Source of the DNA: Nocardia shimofusensis NBRC 100134
GTDB lineage: Bacteria; Actinomycetota; Actinomycetes; Mycobacteriales; Mycobacteriaceae
Assembly: GCF_001613125.1 (NCBI RefSeq)
Contig: NZ_BDBT01000008.1
Location: forward strand, 62,001-126,000
Length of the DNA: 64,000 nt
Direction: 5' to 3'
Every line of letters starts with the position of its first letter. Position 1 is the stretch's first letter. Made by a program: the position numbers and the translations under genes. Below, one piece after another: positions 7,807 through 17,268 of the stretch. Under the pieces are notes generated by a model, which saw only the letters and a list, made by a program, of their open reading frames with translations, did no database searches and was not told where the DNA came from.

Positions 7807-9711
7807 TCAGCTCGCCTTGATTCCGTAGAGCCGTTCCCAGTTGGCGCGGCTGGTGAGCTCGGGCATCGCGGCCCGGTACTGCGACTGCAGCGCGGGAAGT
7901 TCGCGGCGCAGGCGGCGCAGCACCCGGATGGTGCGCAACAGCAGCGCGCGGGCGCGGGCCTTGTCACGACGGCGGATACGGACGCCGGACTGGGAGGCGT
8001 CGGTCACCACCACGTGGTCGAACAGGGAGACGTGCCACCAGTAGGCGTCCTCGCGGGTGACGCCGATCAGCCCGTGCTGGGTGCGGCCGAACCACTGGTC
8101 GACGGCGCGCTTGATCAGCACCAACAACGCCCGGCTCGGCTCGCCGCCCGCGCGGCGGACGGTGATGTCGGCCGCGTTCACCGGCGGGGTGGCGGCCGGA
8201 TGCTTGATCGTCTCCGGGTAGTCGGCGCGCTCGGCGCGGGCGGCGGCCAGCGCGGCGATGCCGCCGTCGCGCAGGGTCTTCGGGCCGTCGAGGAAGTCCT
8301 CGATGCCCTGCAGGGTGGTGTGCACCAGGCCGTACTGCATGGCCACCAGTTGCTCGGCGATATTGCGGAACAGCTGCTTGGTGATCTTCCTGCCGTCCAG
8401 GTCGGTGTGCATGGCGCCGACGATCAGCGAGTTGCGGGTGGAGAAGTACCTGGCCCAGTCGTCGTAGTCCTTCCAGTAGAAGTCCGCGTGCCAGACCGCC
8501 GCGTTCGGCAGGGTGACGGTGACGAACCCGTGTTCGCGGGCTCGCACGCCGTATTCGACGTCGTCCCACTGGAAGAAGATCGGGATGGGCAGGCCGATCT
8601 TCGCGACCACCTCGGCCGGGATCAGGCAGGTCCACCAGGCGTTGTAGCCGGCGTCGACGCGGCGCTCCTGGTTCTTCTTGAGCATGGAGGTGTTGCGCAG
8701 CGCCTTGGGCACCCGCTGACCGTGGCGCAGCTCGCCCAGATGCACTTCCTCCGCGCCGACATTGAGGTAGTCGGGGTTGAGCAGGAACAGCATCTGCGCG
8801 CCGACCAGAGTCGGCTCCACGGTCATGTTGGCGAAGGCGTTCAACCGCAGCACGGTCTCGGGCTCGCACAGGATGTCGTCGTCCATGAGGATGACATCGG
8901 CGTGCTCGTTGACCGCGGACACCTCGTAGAGACCGCGGGTGAAGCCGCCCGCGCCGCCGAGGTTGGGCTGGCGGATGTAGCGCAGCTTGTCGCCGAAGGC
9001 CGGTTCGACCTCTCGGTAGCGAGCGCGATCGGCGACCGGATCGGTGCCCTGATCGACGACGTAGACCGCGTCGATGGCGGCCAGCACGGTGGGATCGCCC
9101 GCCAGGGCGGCAACGGTCTCGGCGCAATCGGCGGCACGGTTGAACGTGCAGATGGCGATGGCGACAGGCCGGATCCGCTCGGGCGCCCCGGCGGTCCAGA
9201 CCAGTTCCTCGATGCCCAGCTCACCGCCGTCGGCGTCGAACTCCAGCCACAGCGCGCCGCCGTCGACGAACTGGTCCAGCGGCGCGCTCAGCGTGGCGAC
9301 GCCGCTGGCGGTGGTGGTCAGGCTGTCGATGATGCGGCGGTGCCCGGCGATGTCGGAGGCCACCAGGCGCACGCGGGCGCGGCGGCCGACCTCGAGCGCC
9401 ATCGTGACGGTCACCTCGGTGACGGTGGTCCAGCGCTGCCAGTAGCTGGCCGCGAACCGGCCGAAGTAGGTGTTGGTGTGGACGGTGACGCCCTTGTCCA
9501 GGCGCAGCGACAGACGCTCGCGCGTCACCTTGCCGCCCTTGGCGACGGCGTAGAGCTCGTCGTTGATCTTGGCGGACGGCCCGGTGAAGATGCCGCGTTG
9601 CAGCACGAGCCGGTCGGGCGCCCGATGGTCGACGCGCAGCGCGGCCGGAGCGGCTGCGGCGGTTCGGCGGTCGTCAGATTCGGAAACGGCCTGAATAGCC
9701 GACTGGTCCAT
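7807..9711 (-). CDS. Second GlfT2-like galactofuranosyltransferase (paralogue)
   Basis: About 634 residues, homologous along its whole length to the canonical GlfT2 at 58963-60873. It shares the N-terminal beta-sandwich region (YFGRFAASYWQRWT), the GT-A domain and the C-terminal helical domain. Metal-binding DDD is at 277-279 (VILMDDDILCEP), the catalytic-base motif is FFQWDDVEYG, and the metal-ligand His is H408 in AVWHADF. Two residues normally near the acceptor differ: the Trp three after this His is Phe, and the His of YFHLRN is Ser (YFSTRN). I chose ATG 9711 because GAGGA precedes it by four bases; GTG 9756 is an alternative. It lies about 100 bases downstream of gtrA on the same strand. 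It probably transfers a furanosyl or related sugar from a UDP donor; acceptor unknown. Confidence 0.88.
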   Translation of the reverse strand: MDQSAIQAVSESDDRRTAAAAPAALRVDHRAPDRLVLQRGIFTGPSAKINDELYAVAKGGKVTRERLSLRLDKGVTVHTNTYFGRFAASYWQRWTTVTEVTVTMALEVGRRARVRLVASDIAGHRRIIDSLTTTASGVATLSAPLDQFVDGGALWLEFDADGGELGIEELVWTAGAPERIRPVAIAICTFNRAADCAETVAALAGDPTVLAAIDAVYVVDQGTDPVADRARYREVEPAFGDKLRYIRQPNLGGAGGFTRGLYEVSAVNEHADVILMDDDILCEPETVLRLNAFANMTVEPTLVGAQMLFLLNPDYLNVGAEEVHLGELRHGQRVPKALRNTSMLKKNQERRVDAGYNAWWTCLIPAEVVAKIGLPIPIFFQWDDVEYGVRAREHGFVTVTLPNAAVWHADFYWKDYDDWARYFSTRNSLIVGAMHTDLDGRKITKQLFRNIAEQLVAMQYGLVHTTLQGIEDFLDGPKTLRDGGIAALAAARAERADYPETIKHPAATPPVNAADITVRRAGGEPSRALLVLIKRAVDQWFGRTQHGLIGVTREDAYWWHVSLFDHVVVTDASQSGVRIRRRDKARARALLLRTIRVLRRLRRELPALQSQYRAAMPELTSRANWERLYGIKAS

Positions 9712-9813
9712 GAAGTCCTCGAAATTCAACTTGGTGCCGACGGGGACGAACCACACGCCCCGGATGCCGAGCGCGGCGTGGCGAGAATATCAACCGTCGA
9801 AGGAACATGTGTG

Positions 9814-10284
9814 TCAGCGACCGGTGTGCCCGGCGGGTCGGTCGCCGCTGTCGGTGAATACGAACTTGTCATACGCCCAGTAACGGAACACGACCGCGAC
9901 GCCCTGTCCGACGAACAATCCGGCGATATTGTCCGCCAGCGGTGAGGACAGCCCCAGCACATAACGTGAGAAGGCCAGACAGCTCAGTTGCAGGGCGATC
10001 GCGGCCACATTGACCGCCGCGTAGAGCAGATATTGCCGGGCCGCGTTGCCCGGTTTCTTGTCCCGGTAGGTCCACCACTTGTTGCCGAAATAGGTGACCA
10101 CCGTGGCCGCCGCGATGGCGATGATCTTGGCGGGCAGCGGGGAGTGATACATCACACCTTCGCCGCCCCAGAACACGAGCAGGTTGTAGACGCCCGCGTC
10201 GACGACGAAGCCGATGGCGCCCACGATCAGGAACGCACTGCCCTTACGCAGCGCGGCGGCGGCGTTGCGCGCACGCGACGACAT
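9814..10284 (-). CDS. GtrA-family membrane protein (putative polyprenyl-phosphate-sugar flippase)
   Basis: A 156-residue protein with four predicted membrane segments and the GtrA hallmarks FLIVGAIGFVVDAGVYNLL near the N-terminus, YFGNKWWTYRDK in the middle loop and FRYWAYDKFVF at the end. GtrA proteins are small membrane partners of polyprenyl-phosphate-sugar synthases and are thought to flip the loaded lipid. ATG 10284 has GGGGAAAG a few bases upstream; longer starts are open but add a low-complexity N-terminus. It is divergent from a GtrB-like GT2 gene 133 bases away and upstream of the GlfT2-like gene, so it probably serves that module. It is clearly different from the other GtrA protein at 23612-24076. 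Confidence 0.85.
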   Translation of the reverse strand: MSSRARNAAAALRKGSAFLIVGAIGFVVDAGVYNLLVFWGGEGVMYHSPLPAKIIAIAAATVVTYFGNKWWTYRDKKPGNAARQYLLYAAVNVAAIALQLSCLAFSRYVLGLSSPLADNIAGLFVGQGVAVVFRYWAYDKFVFTDSGDRPAGHTGR

Positions 10285-10417
10285 CCGGTCTTTCCCCGAT
10301 GCGGGTACAGAAGCGGCCGCCGATCGCTCGGCCGGTGGGACAACAGGGTCGGGGTAGGACACCTCGGCGACGGTACCCCAGCCGTGTACCCTCCCCGATG
10401 TCCCCTTCGCCCCCGAG

Positions 10418-11431
10418 ATGAGGATTGTGACCCGGGTGGACTCCACCGACCTTCGCATCGCCGCAGTGGTCCCCTGCCACAACGAAGAGGCATCCGTCGC
10501 CAAGGTCGTCGCCGACCTGCGTGCCGCCGTGCCCGGCATCGTCGTCTACGTCTACGACAATCTCAGCACCGACCGGACCGCCGAGAAGGCGCGCGAGGCA
10601 GGCGCGATCGTGCGCTACGAGCACACCAAGGGCAAGGGCAATGTGGTTCGGCGCGCCTTCGCCGACATCGAGGCCGACGTCTACCTGATGATCGACGGCG
10701 ACGACACCTACGAAGCGTCCGCCGCTCCGCAGATGATCGAGACGCTGCTGTCGGGCCCCTACGACCACGTGCTCGGCGTGCGCAGGCAGGACGAGGGCGC
10801 CTCCGCCTACCGGACCGGCCACGAGACCGGCAACAAGGTGCTCAACGGCGTCGTCGGCAAAGTCTTCGGCGAGAACGTCGAGGACATGCTCAGCGGGTTC
10901 CGCGTCTTCTCCCGCCGTTTCGTCAAGAGCTTCCCCGCCGTCTCGCGCGAGTTCGAGATCGAGACCGAACTGACCGTGCACTCGCTGCACCTGCGCGTGC
11001 CGCGGACCGCGGTGCCGGTGGGTTTCCGCGACCGTCCGGCAGGCAGCGAGTCCAAGCTGCGCACCTACCACGACGGCTTCAAGATCCTGTCGCTGATCAT
11101 CGGTCTGGCCAGGCACGAACGCCCCGTCGCCTTCTACGGCCTGGCGGGCACCCTCGCCTGGCTGATCTCGATCGTCCTGACCGTGCCGATCGTCATCGAG
11201 TTCACCCGCATCGGCGAGGTGCCGCGCTTCCCCACGCTCTTCCTCGGCTTCACCCTGTTGCTGCTGGGCAGCCTGGCCTGGACCGCCGGCCTCATCCTCG
11301 ACGGCATCCGACGTTCCCGCCACGAGGCCGCTCGCCTGATCTACCTGCGCTACTCGGCGGTCGGAACCGACGAAACACTCCGGTCCCAACGGCCCGTCCG
11401 AGTGCTGCGCGAGGACGAGGCCGCGCTTTGA
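10418..11431 (+). CDS. GT2 polyprenyl-phosphate-sugar synthase (GtrB/PpgS-like)
   Basis: A 337-residue GT-A family 2 enzyme with two C-terminal membrane helices (FYGLAGTLAWLISIVLTVPI and FLGFTLLLLGSLAWTAGLIL). Motifs are VVPCHNEEASV at the start, YDNLSTDRT, KGKGNVVRRAF and the metal site DGDDTYE. This architecture is that of enzymes moving a sugar from a nucleotide donor onto polyprenyl phosphate at the inner face of the membrane. The next gene starts inside its stop codon (TTGA, 11428-11431), so it is coupled to the DUF2142 protein. In mycobacteria PpgS (Rv3631) plays this role for N-acetylgalactosamine with a GtrA-like partner. The sugar used here cannot be read from sequence. GTG 10430 is an alternative start. 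Confidence 0.87.
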   Translation: MRIVTRVDSTDLRIAAVVPCHNEEASVAKVVADLRAAVPGIVVYVYDNLSTDRTAEKAREAGAIVRYEHTKGKGNVVRRAFADIEADVYLMIDGDDTYEASAAPQMIETLLSGPYDHVLGVRRQDEGASAYRTGHETGNKVLNGVVGKVFGENVEDMLSGFRVFSRRFVKSFPAVSREFEIETELTVHSLHLRVPRTAVPVGFRDRPAGSESKLRTYHDGFKILSLIIGLARHERPVAFYGLAGTLAWLISIVLTVPIVIEFTRIGEVPRFPTLFLGFTLLLLGSLAWTAGLILDGIRRSRHEAARLIYLRYSAVGTDETLRSQRPVRVLREDEAAL

Positions 11432-13107
11432 CCAGGTCCGCCGATCGCGACACCGCAGTTCCGCCCGAACCCGATTCGACCGCGTCCGTCGATTCCGCCG
11501 ACGACGATTCCGAGACAGCATTGCCGGACACCCCGACTCGGCTGAACGAGACGGAGCGGGAGGGCGATGCCGCGCGGGACGCTCGCGCGCACAACGACGA
11601 CACGGTGGCCCGGAAAACCAGCCGTGCGCGTGTGCTCGCCGGCCGCGCGCATCGGCGATTCGGTGGCGCGACCATCGCGTTCGTGGTGCTCGCGGGAATT
11701 TTCGGCGCGGTGTTCAGCGTCATCACCCCGCCGTTCTGGGGTCACGACGAAATCACCCAATTCGGGCGCGCCTATCAAGTCGCGCACGGCGGATTCCTGC
11801 CCACCGAGATCGACGACGATCGCGGTGTCGCCTACGGCCACGTCGTTCCCGCCGGTATCGACGACCTCATGGGTTACGCGATGGGCGACTATCGGGAGAA
11901 CCCGGAAGAGCCAGGTGCGATGGTCGCCGATCCGATGGTCTACGAGCGCTTGCGCGCGGCCGAGGTCGGCGACGAACTGCGCCCCCTCTGGTTCACCAAT
12001 ACCGCCGCCTACTCTCCCGTCGCGTATGTGCCCGCCGCCGTGGGCATCCGAACCGGCGAAGCGCTCGGACTCGATGTCGGCGGCGTGGTACTGCTGACGC
12101 GGCTGGCCGGACTGCTCGGCTACCTGCTGGTCGTCGGCTTCGCGCTCTACGCCCTGCGCGCGCATCGCATCCAGTGGCTGGCGTTCACCGTCGCCGTGCT
12201 GCCGATCGCGATCTTCCAGGCGGGCACCGTCACCGCCGACACCATGACCAACGCCCTTGCGCTGCTGGTTTCCGCGCTCCTGGTCAAGGGCCTGTTCCTG
12301 GGCCGCGAGTACAGCAAGGCCGAGACGCTGTCCTACCTCGCCGCGACGCTGTTGCTGCCGCTGAGCAAGCCGACCTACATCCTGCTGGCCATGCTGATCG
12401 TGCTGGTCCCGGTGCGCCGCTTCGCCTTCTTCGGCAAGGTCGCCTACAGCGGGTTCGACTGGCGGCGGCTGGTGCCGTGGGCGTTCGCCGGCGTCGGCGG
12501 TGTGTCCTTCCTGGCCTGGACAGCTGTGGCCGCTCCCACCGGCGAGGGCATGGGGCTGATGCGCCCGCAGCACCAGTGGTACACGGTGCAGCCGGACGAG
12601 CAGCTCGGCGAGATCCTCGGCGACCCGATCGGTTTCCTCGAGGTGTTCCGCGACAGCCTGATCTACCGCGACCAACTCTGGTTCACCCAGTTCTTCGGCG
12701 AACTCGGCTTCGCCTACATCGAGGTGCCCGCCACGGCCGTGCTCGCCTGCCTGCTGGCGCTGGCGGTCGGCGTGGGCATCGGCGACCGGATGGACGCGAC
12801 CTCGGCCACCCGGTGGCGCACGGCGCTGATCGCCCTGACCGTCGCGGCCGGCGTCGCGATGATCTATGTGACGCTCTACATGTCGTTCACGCCGGTCGGC
12901 TACTACATCATCGACGGCGTGCAGGGCCGCTACTTCGTCCCGCTGGCGCTGCTGGCCCTCGCGGCGTTGCTGCGCTGGATGCCGTTGCGGCTCACCGACG
13001 CACAGGGGCGTACCCCGGTCTTCGGGCCGAGCATCGTGGTGGTGTCGGCGACGACGATCGCGCTGGTGGCCACGGTCGTCAAGTACCACACCATCGTCTG
13101 GGGCTGA
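11428..13107 (+). CDS. DUF2142 multi-pass membrane protein (putative GT-C glycosyltransferase)
   Basis: About 559 residues. The first 75 are acidic and low-complexity, followed by a membrane helix and the periplasmic loop ITPPFWGHDEITQFGRAYQV, whose acidic residues sit where GT-C enzymes keep their catalytic Asp/Glu. Roughly ten more hydrophobic segments follow. DUF2142 proteins are predicted GT-C transferases that take sugars from polyprenyl phosphate on the outer membrane face. TTG 11428 gives a 4-base overlap with the preceding GT2 gene; GTG 11605 is a possible shorter start and would remove most of the disordered tail. Operon with a GtrB-like enzyme and next to gtrA makes it the transferase of a three-part system. 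Confidence 0.8.
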   Translation: MTRSADRDTAVPPEPDSTASVDSADDDSETALPDTPTRLNETEREGDAARDARAHNDDTVARKTSRARVLAGRAHRRFGGATIAFVVLAGIFGAVFSVITPPFWGHDEITQFGRAYQVAHGGFLPTEIDDDRGVAYGHVVPAGIDDLMGYAMGDYRENPEEPGAMVADPMVYERLRAAEVGDELRPLWFTNTAAYSPVAYVPAAVGIRTGEALGLDVGGVVLLTRLAGLLGYLLVVGFALYALRAHRIQWLAFTVAVLPIAIFQAGTVTADTMTNALALLVSALLVKGLFLGREYSKAETLSYLAATLLLPLSKPTYILLAMLIVLVPVRRFAFFGKVAYSGFDWRRLVPWAFAGVGGVSFLAWTAVAAPTGEGMGLMRPQHQWYTVQPDEQLGEILGDPIGFLEVFRDSLIYRDQLWFTQFFGELGFAYIEVPATAVLACLLALAVGVGIGDRMDATSATRWRTALIALTVAAGVAMIYVTLYMSFTPVGYYIIDGVQGRYFVPLALLALAALLRWMPLRLTDAQGRTPVFGPSIVVVSATTIALVATVVKYHTIVWG

Positions 13108-13123
13108 CCGTTCGCCGGACCGC

Positions 13124-14263
<1,140 letters not shown>

Positions 14264-14302
14264 TCACCACAAGTGCACCGCAAATATGCGCTGAAATTGC
14301 GG

Positions 14303-14317
14303 CAGCTGTCACAGCTG
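14303..14317. promoter_or_regulatory. Short inverted repeat upstream of the secreted glycine-rich protein
   Basis: CAGCTGT-C-ACAGCTG (14303-14317) is a perfect 7-bp inverted repeat with a one-base centre. It sits in a relatively AT-rich stretch of the 251-base gap between divergent rmlB and the secreted protein gene at 14392. It could be an operator. No obvious -35/-10 pair is fixed to it, so this is a weak call. Confidence 0.3.
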
Positions 14318-14391
14318 GTTCACCGACTCTTAGCCGATCTCGCTTTCGATCGACAAGTCCCTTCAGAAGCTTCCGGATCGAGGAAAATCGA

Positions 14392-15102
14392 ATGCTCTTC
14401 AAGAAGTTCGCCGCCACGTCAGCTCTGCTGATCGCCGCTATGGGCGTCACCGCGGGCGCCGTCAACGCCGAGCCCACTCCCGCCGACAACGGCGCGATCA
14501 ATTTCACGGCGCAGGCCGGCGAGACTCAGTCGATCATCACGATCGACTCCGGTTCGCTGGTCGTCGAGGACAACGCGCTGAAGATCAAGGCCGCCAACGG
14601 CGATACCGTCGCGGGCACTCCGCTGACCTTCCGCGTCGACGAGTTCGAATTCCCGATCGTCGCGGAAGTGGCCGATCGCACCGCCACGCTGACCCCGCAG
14701 CTGGATATGGAAAAGGCTGTTTACAAGCCGGTCGCCCTGCCCTTCGAGGACAAGGCGCCGTGGAAGTCCGAGTACGACCGCGAACTGGCCGCGTTCAACC
14801 GCATGAAGGACACCATCGGCATGGGCGCCGCCCTCGGCACCCTGGTCGGCGGCCTCGGCGGCGGCGCTCTGGGCTGCGTGCTCGGCGGCATCGCGGGCGC
14901 GACCGTGGCCTCGGCGACCATCGTCGGCCTGTTCGGCCCGTTCATCCCCGCCGCGGCGATCGGCTGCATCGGCGGCATCCTGGCCGTCGGCGCGATCGGC
15001 ACCCTCGCCGGTCAGATCCTGGTGACCGCGCCCGTCGCGATCGGTGCTGCCATCCAGTACTTCGCCACCATCAACCAGCCGTTCACCCCGCCGGCCAAGT
15101 AA
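14392..15102 (+). CDS. Secreted protein with a glycine-zipper hydrophobic C-terminal half
   Basis: A 236-residue protein with a clear Sec signal peptide (MLFKKFAATSALLIAAMGVT, then AGAVNA before the likely cleavage). The first half (about 35-125) is polar and looks like beta structure. The second half (about 140-225) is a run of Gly/Ala-rich segments, GALGTLVGGLGGGALGCVLG and IGCIGGILAVGAIGTLAGQI, with two cysteines that could pair. I recognise the general type as a secreted protein common in Nocardia/Rhodococcus, but no function is established to my knowledge. The glycine pattern suggests membrane insertion or assembly, possibly in the mycolate outer layer. Transcription probably starts in the AT-rich gap upstream and ends at the hairpin 15126-15157. 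Confidence 0.85.
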   Translation: MLFKKFAATSALLIAAMGVTAGAVNAEPTPADNGAINFTAQAGETQSIITIDSGSLVVEDNALKIKAANGDTVAGTPLTFRVDEFEFPIVAEVADRTATLTPQLDMEKAVYKPVALPFEDKAPWKSEYDRELAAFNRMKDTIGMGAALGTLVGGLGGGALGCVLGGIAGATVASATIVGLFGPFIPAAAIGCIGGILAVGAIGTLAGQILVTAPVAIGAAIQYFATINQPFTPPAK

Positions 15103-15125
15103 TCGCACCGGCCCGGTGATCGCGC

Positions 15126-15157
15126 GAACCCCGCTCCGGCGTCCCGGAGCGGGGTTC
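15126..15157. terminator. Hairpin terminator between convergent genes
   Basis: GAACCCCGCTCCGG (15126-15139) pairs perfectly with 15144-15157 around a CGTC loop. It lies between the stop of the secreted protein and the stop of the convergent hydrolase and could serve both. Confidence 0.75.
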
Positions 15158-15180
15158 ATCGACTCGTCCGGCCGACCGAA

Positions 15181-16146
15181 TCAGGCCGTCCGAGCCTGCT
15201 CACCGGCGGCCAGGCAGGTGCGCACGAATCGGGCAGCCCGCCCCAGCGCGGCCCGGCTCTCCGGCAGGCCGGGCCAGATAGTGGTGAAGGCGTGGACCTG
15301 GCCGCGCCACAGTTCCAGGGCGTGCGGGACGCCCGCGGCGGCCAGGCGCTGGACCATGAGTTCGGCGTCGTAGCGCAGGACCTCGTCCTCGGCGGCGATG
15401 AGCAGGACCGGGGGCAGCCCGCCGAGGATGCCGTTGACCGGGGAGAGCAGCGGGTCGAGAACGCCGTCGATCTCCGCGCCGAGGCGCACCACCGCCTCCA
15501 GGGCCGACAGCGGGATGTAGGGATCGAGCGCGACGTTCATGTATTCGCGCTTGGCCGCGTAGTCCAGGTCGAGCAGCGGGCTCAGGCCGATCAGGCCCGC
15601 GGGCGTGGGCAGGCCGAGTTCGATGGTGCGCAGGGCGGTGGCGAAGGTGAGGTAGCCGCCCGCCGAATCGCCCGCGAAGACGACCTGGGAGGAGTCGGCG
15701 CCGTGGCGCAGCAGCCAGCGGTAGGCGGTCAGGCAGTCGTCGATGGACTGGGTGATGCTGCGGCCGGGCAGCTGGCGGTATTCGACATTGACCACGGCCA
15801 GCCCGGTACGCCGCGCCAGGCTGGCGGCCACCGGCCGATGGGTCTCCAGGCCGCAGATGGCGAAGCCGCCGCCGTGCATGTACAGCATGGCGCCGTGGCG
15901 CAGGGCGCGGGCAGCTCCCGCCGGGCGGATGATCTCCATACGGAAACCGGGCATGGTGACCTGTTCGCGCTCGATGCCGCGCGGGTGCGGGCGCAGCCGG
16001 GCCAGACTTTCCACAGCCAGCGCACCGACGGGGATGGTGGTCCGATTGATCGGCGCGACGCGCAGGGCGGGCCGAACCACGCCCCGGCAGGTCGCCATGA
16101 GCAGCCGCGCGGGAGCGCTCGGCCCTTCCGGATTGAGCACTACCAT
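15181..16146 (-). CDS. Alpha/beta hydrolase of the hormone-sensitive-lipase family
   Basis: A 321-residue esterase/lipase. It has the oxyanion-hole motif YMHGGGFAICG, the nucleophile elbow GDSAGG, a probable catalytic Asp in AAEDEVLRYDAEL and the catalytic His in GQVHAFTTIWP. This is the HSL (Lip, type IV) family, which hydrolyses short or medium acyl esters. I prefer ATG 16146 because GAGGCGG precedes it by about eight bases; an extra 12 codons upstream are possible. No signal peptide is evident, so it is probably cytoplasmic. It sits between the secreted protein and rmlA with no obvious metabolic link to them. Substrate unknown. Confidence 0.88.
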   Translation of the reverse strand: MVVLNPEGPSAPARLLMATCRGVVRPALRVAPINRTTIPVGALAVESLARLRPHPRGIEREQVTMPGFRMEIIRPAGAARALRHGAMLYMHGGGFAICGLETHRPVAASLARRTGLAVVNVEYRQLPGRSITQSIDDCLTAYRWLLRHGADSSQVVFAGDSAGGYLTFATALRTIELGLPTPAGLIGLSPLLDLDYAAKREYMNVALDPYIPLSALEAVVRLGAEIDGVLDPLLSPVNGILGGLPPVLLIAAEDEVLRYDAELMVQRLAAAGVPHALELWRGQVHAFTTIWPGLPESRAALGRAARFVRTCLAAGEQARTA

Positions 16147-16394
16147 CGCGCACCGCCTCGCCGCCGAGCCACCGTCACCCACCGGTCGGCAGTAGCCGGC
16201 CGGACCGCGTCCGCGACCAGGGCGAGCGTCGGCGTCGACATCTCACACATTGACATTTCAGAAGACCACACGAATGTGACCCACGCAACATTTATGGACC
16301 GACACGCCCGAATGCGAAACCCCCGTGACGCAATCGTGCGCTACCCGGAACCTCACCGAAGCCGAGCGAGGACGCAACTGGCAGACTTCAGGAC

Positions 16395-17267
16395 ATGCGC
16401 GGAATCATTTTGGCGGGCGGCACCGGTTCGCGGCTGCACCCCATTACGCGCGGGGTGAGCAAGCAACTCGTCCCGGTCTACGACAAGCCGATGGTCTACT
16501 ACCCGCTGTCCACGCTGATGCTCGCCGGCATCACCGAGGTGCTGGTCATCACGACTCCCGAGGACGCGCCGGCCTTCCGCAGGCTGCTGGGCGACGGCAG
16601 CCAGTTCGGCATCTCGATCGATTACGTGGTGCAGCCGGAGCCGGACGGTCTCGCGCGCGCCTTCGTCCTCGGCGCCGACCACATCGGCAACGGATCGGTC
16701 GCCCTCGTGCTGGGCGACAACATCTTCCACGGCCCCGGCCTGGGCACCAGCCTGGACCGCTTCACCGACCTGGACGGCGGCGCCGTCTTCGCGTACCGGG
16801 TCTTCGACCCCACCGCCTACGGCGTCATCGAATTCGCCGAGGGGAAGGCGGTGTCGATCGAGGAGAAGCCGAAGAAACCCCGCTCCAACTACGCCATCCC
16901 CGGCCTGTACTTCTACGACAACGACGTGGTGGAGATCGCCCGCGGGTTACGTCCTTCCGATCGCGGGGAATACGAGATCACCGACATCAATCGGGCGTAT
17001 CTGGAACAGGGACGGTTGCGGGTGGACGTGCTGGCCCGTGGCACCGCGTGGCTGGACACCGGCACCTTCGACTCGCTGCTCGACGCGGCGAACTACGTGC
17101 GAACCATCGAGCAGCGGCAGGGACTCAAGATCGGGGTCCCCGAAGAGGTGGCCTGGCGGCGCGGATACATCGACGACGAACAGCTGCGGGCCCTGGCCGA
17201 ACCGCTGGTGCGCTCGGGCTACGGCAGCTACCTGCTCGATCTGCTCGAGCGCGGACGGGATTGGTGA
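16395..17267 (+). CDS. rmlA: Glucose-1-phosphate thymidylyltransferase
   Basis: A 290-residue nucleotidyltransferase catalysing glucose-1-phosphate + dTTP to dTDP-glucose, the first step towards dTDP-rhamnose. The start [20 protein letters not shown] carries the GGTGSRL nucleotide loop. [31 protein letters not shown] and [20 protein letters not shown] are RmlA signatures, and [20 protein letters not shown] closes the active site. ATG 16395 is unambiguous. rmlC follows after one base beyond the stop, so both are cotranscribed. The 212-base gap upstream has a TTGACA (16250-16255) but no good -10 at the right spacing. Confidence 0.96.
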   Translation: MRGIILAGGTGSRLHPITRGVSKQLVPVYDKPMVYYPLSTLMLAGITEVLVITTPEDAPAFRRLLGDGSQFGISIDYVVQPEPDGLARAFVLGADHIGNGSVALVLGDNIFHGPGLGTSLDRFTDLDGGAVFAYRVFDPTAYGVIEFAEGKAVSIEEKPKKPRSNYAIPGLYFYDNDVVEIARGLRPSDRGEYEITDINRAYLEQGRLRVDVLARGTAWLDTGTFDSLLDAANYVRTIEQRQGLKIGVPEEVAWRRGYIDDEQLRALAEPLVRSGYGSYLLDLLERGRDW

Positions 17268-17268
17268 G

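Noticed and set aside
7762-9945. 727-codon plus-strand frame opposite the GlfT2-like gene
   Set aside because: Antisense shadow; the minus strand encodes a full GlfT2-type protein with intact motifs.
16250-16278. TTGACA (16250-16255) as a promoter for rmlA
   Set aside because: The sequence 17-18 bases downstream (AATGTG) is a poor -10, and the leader would exceed 100 bases; not enough to call.
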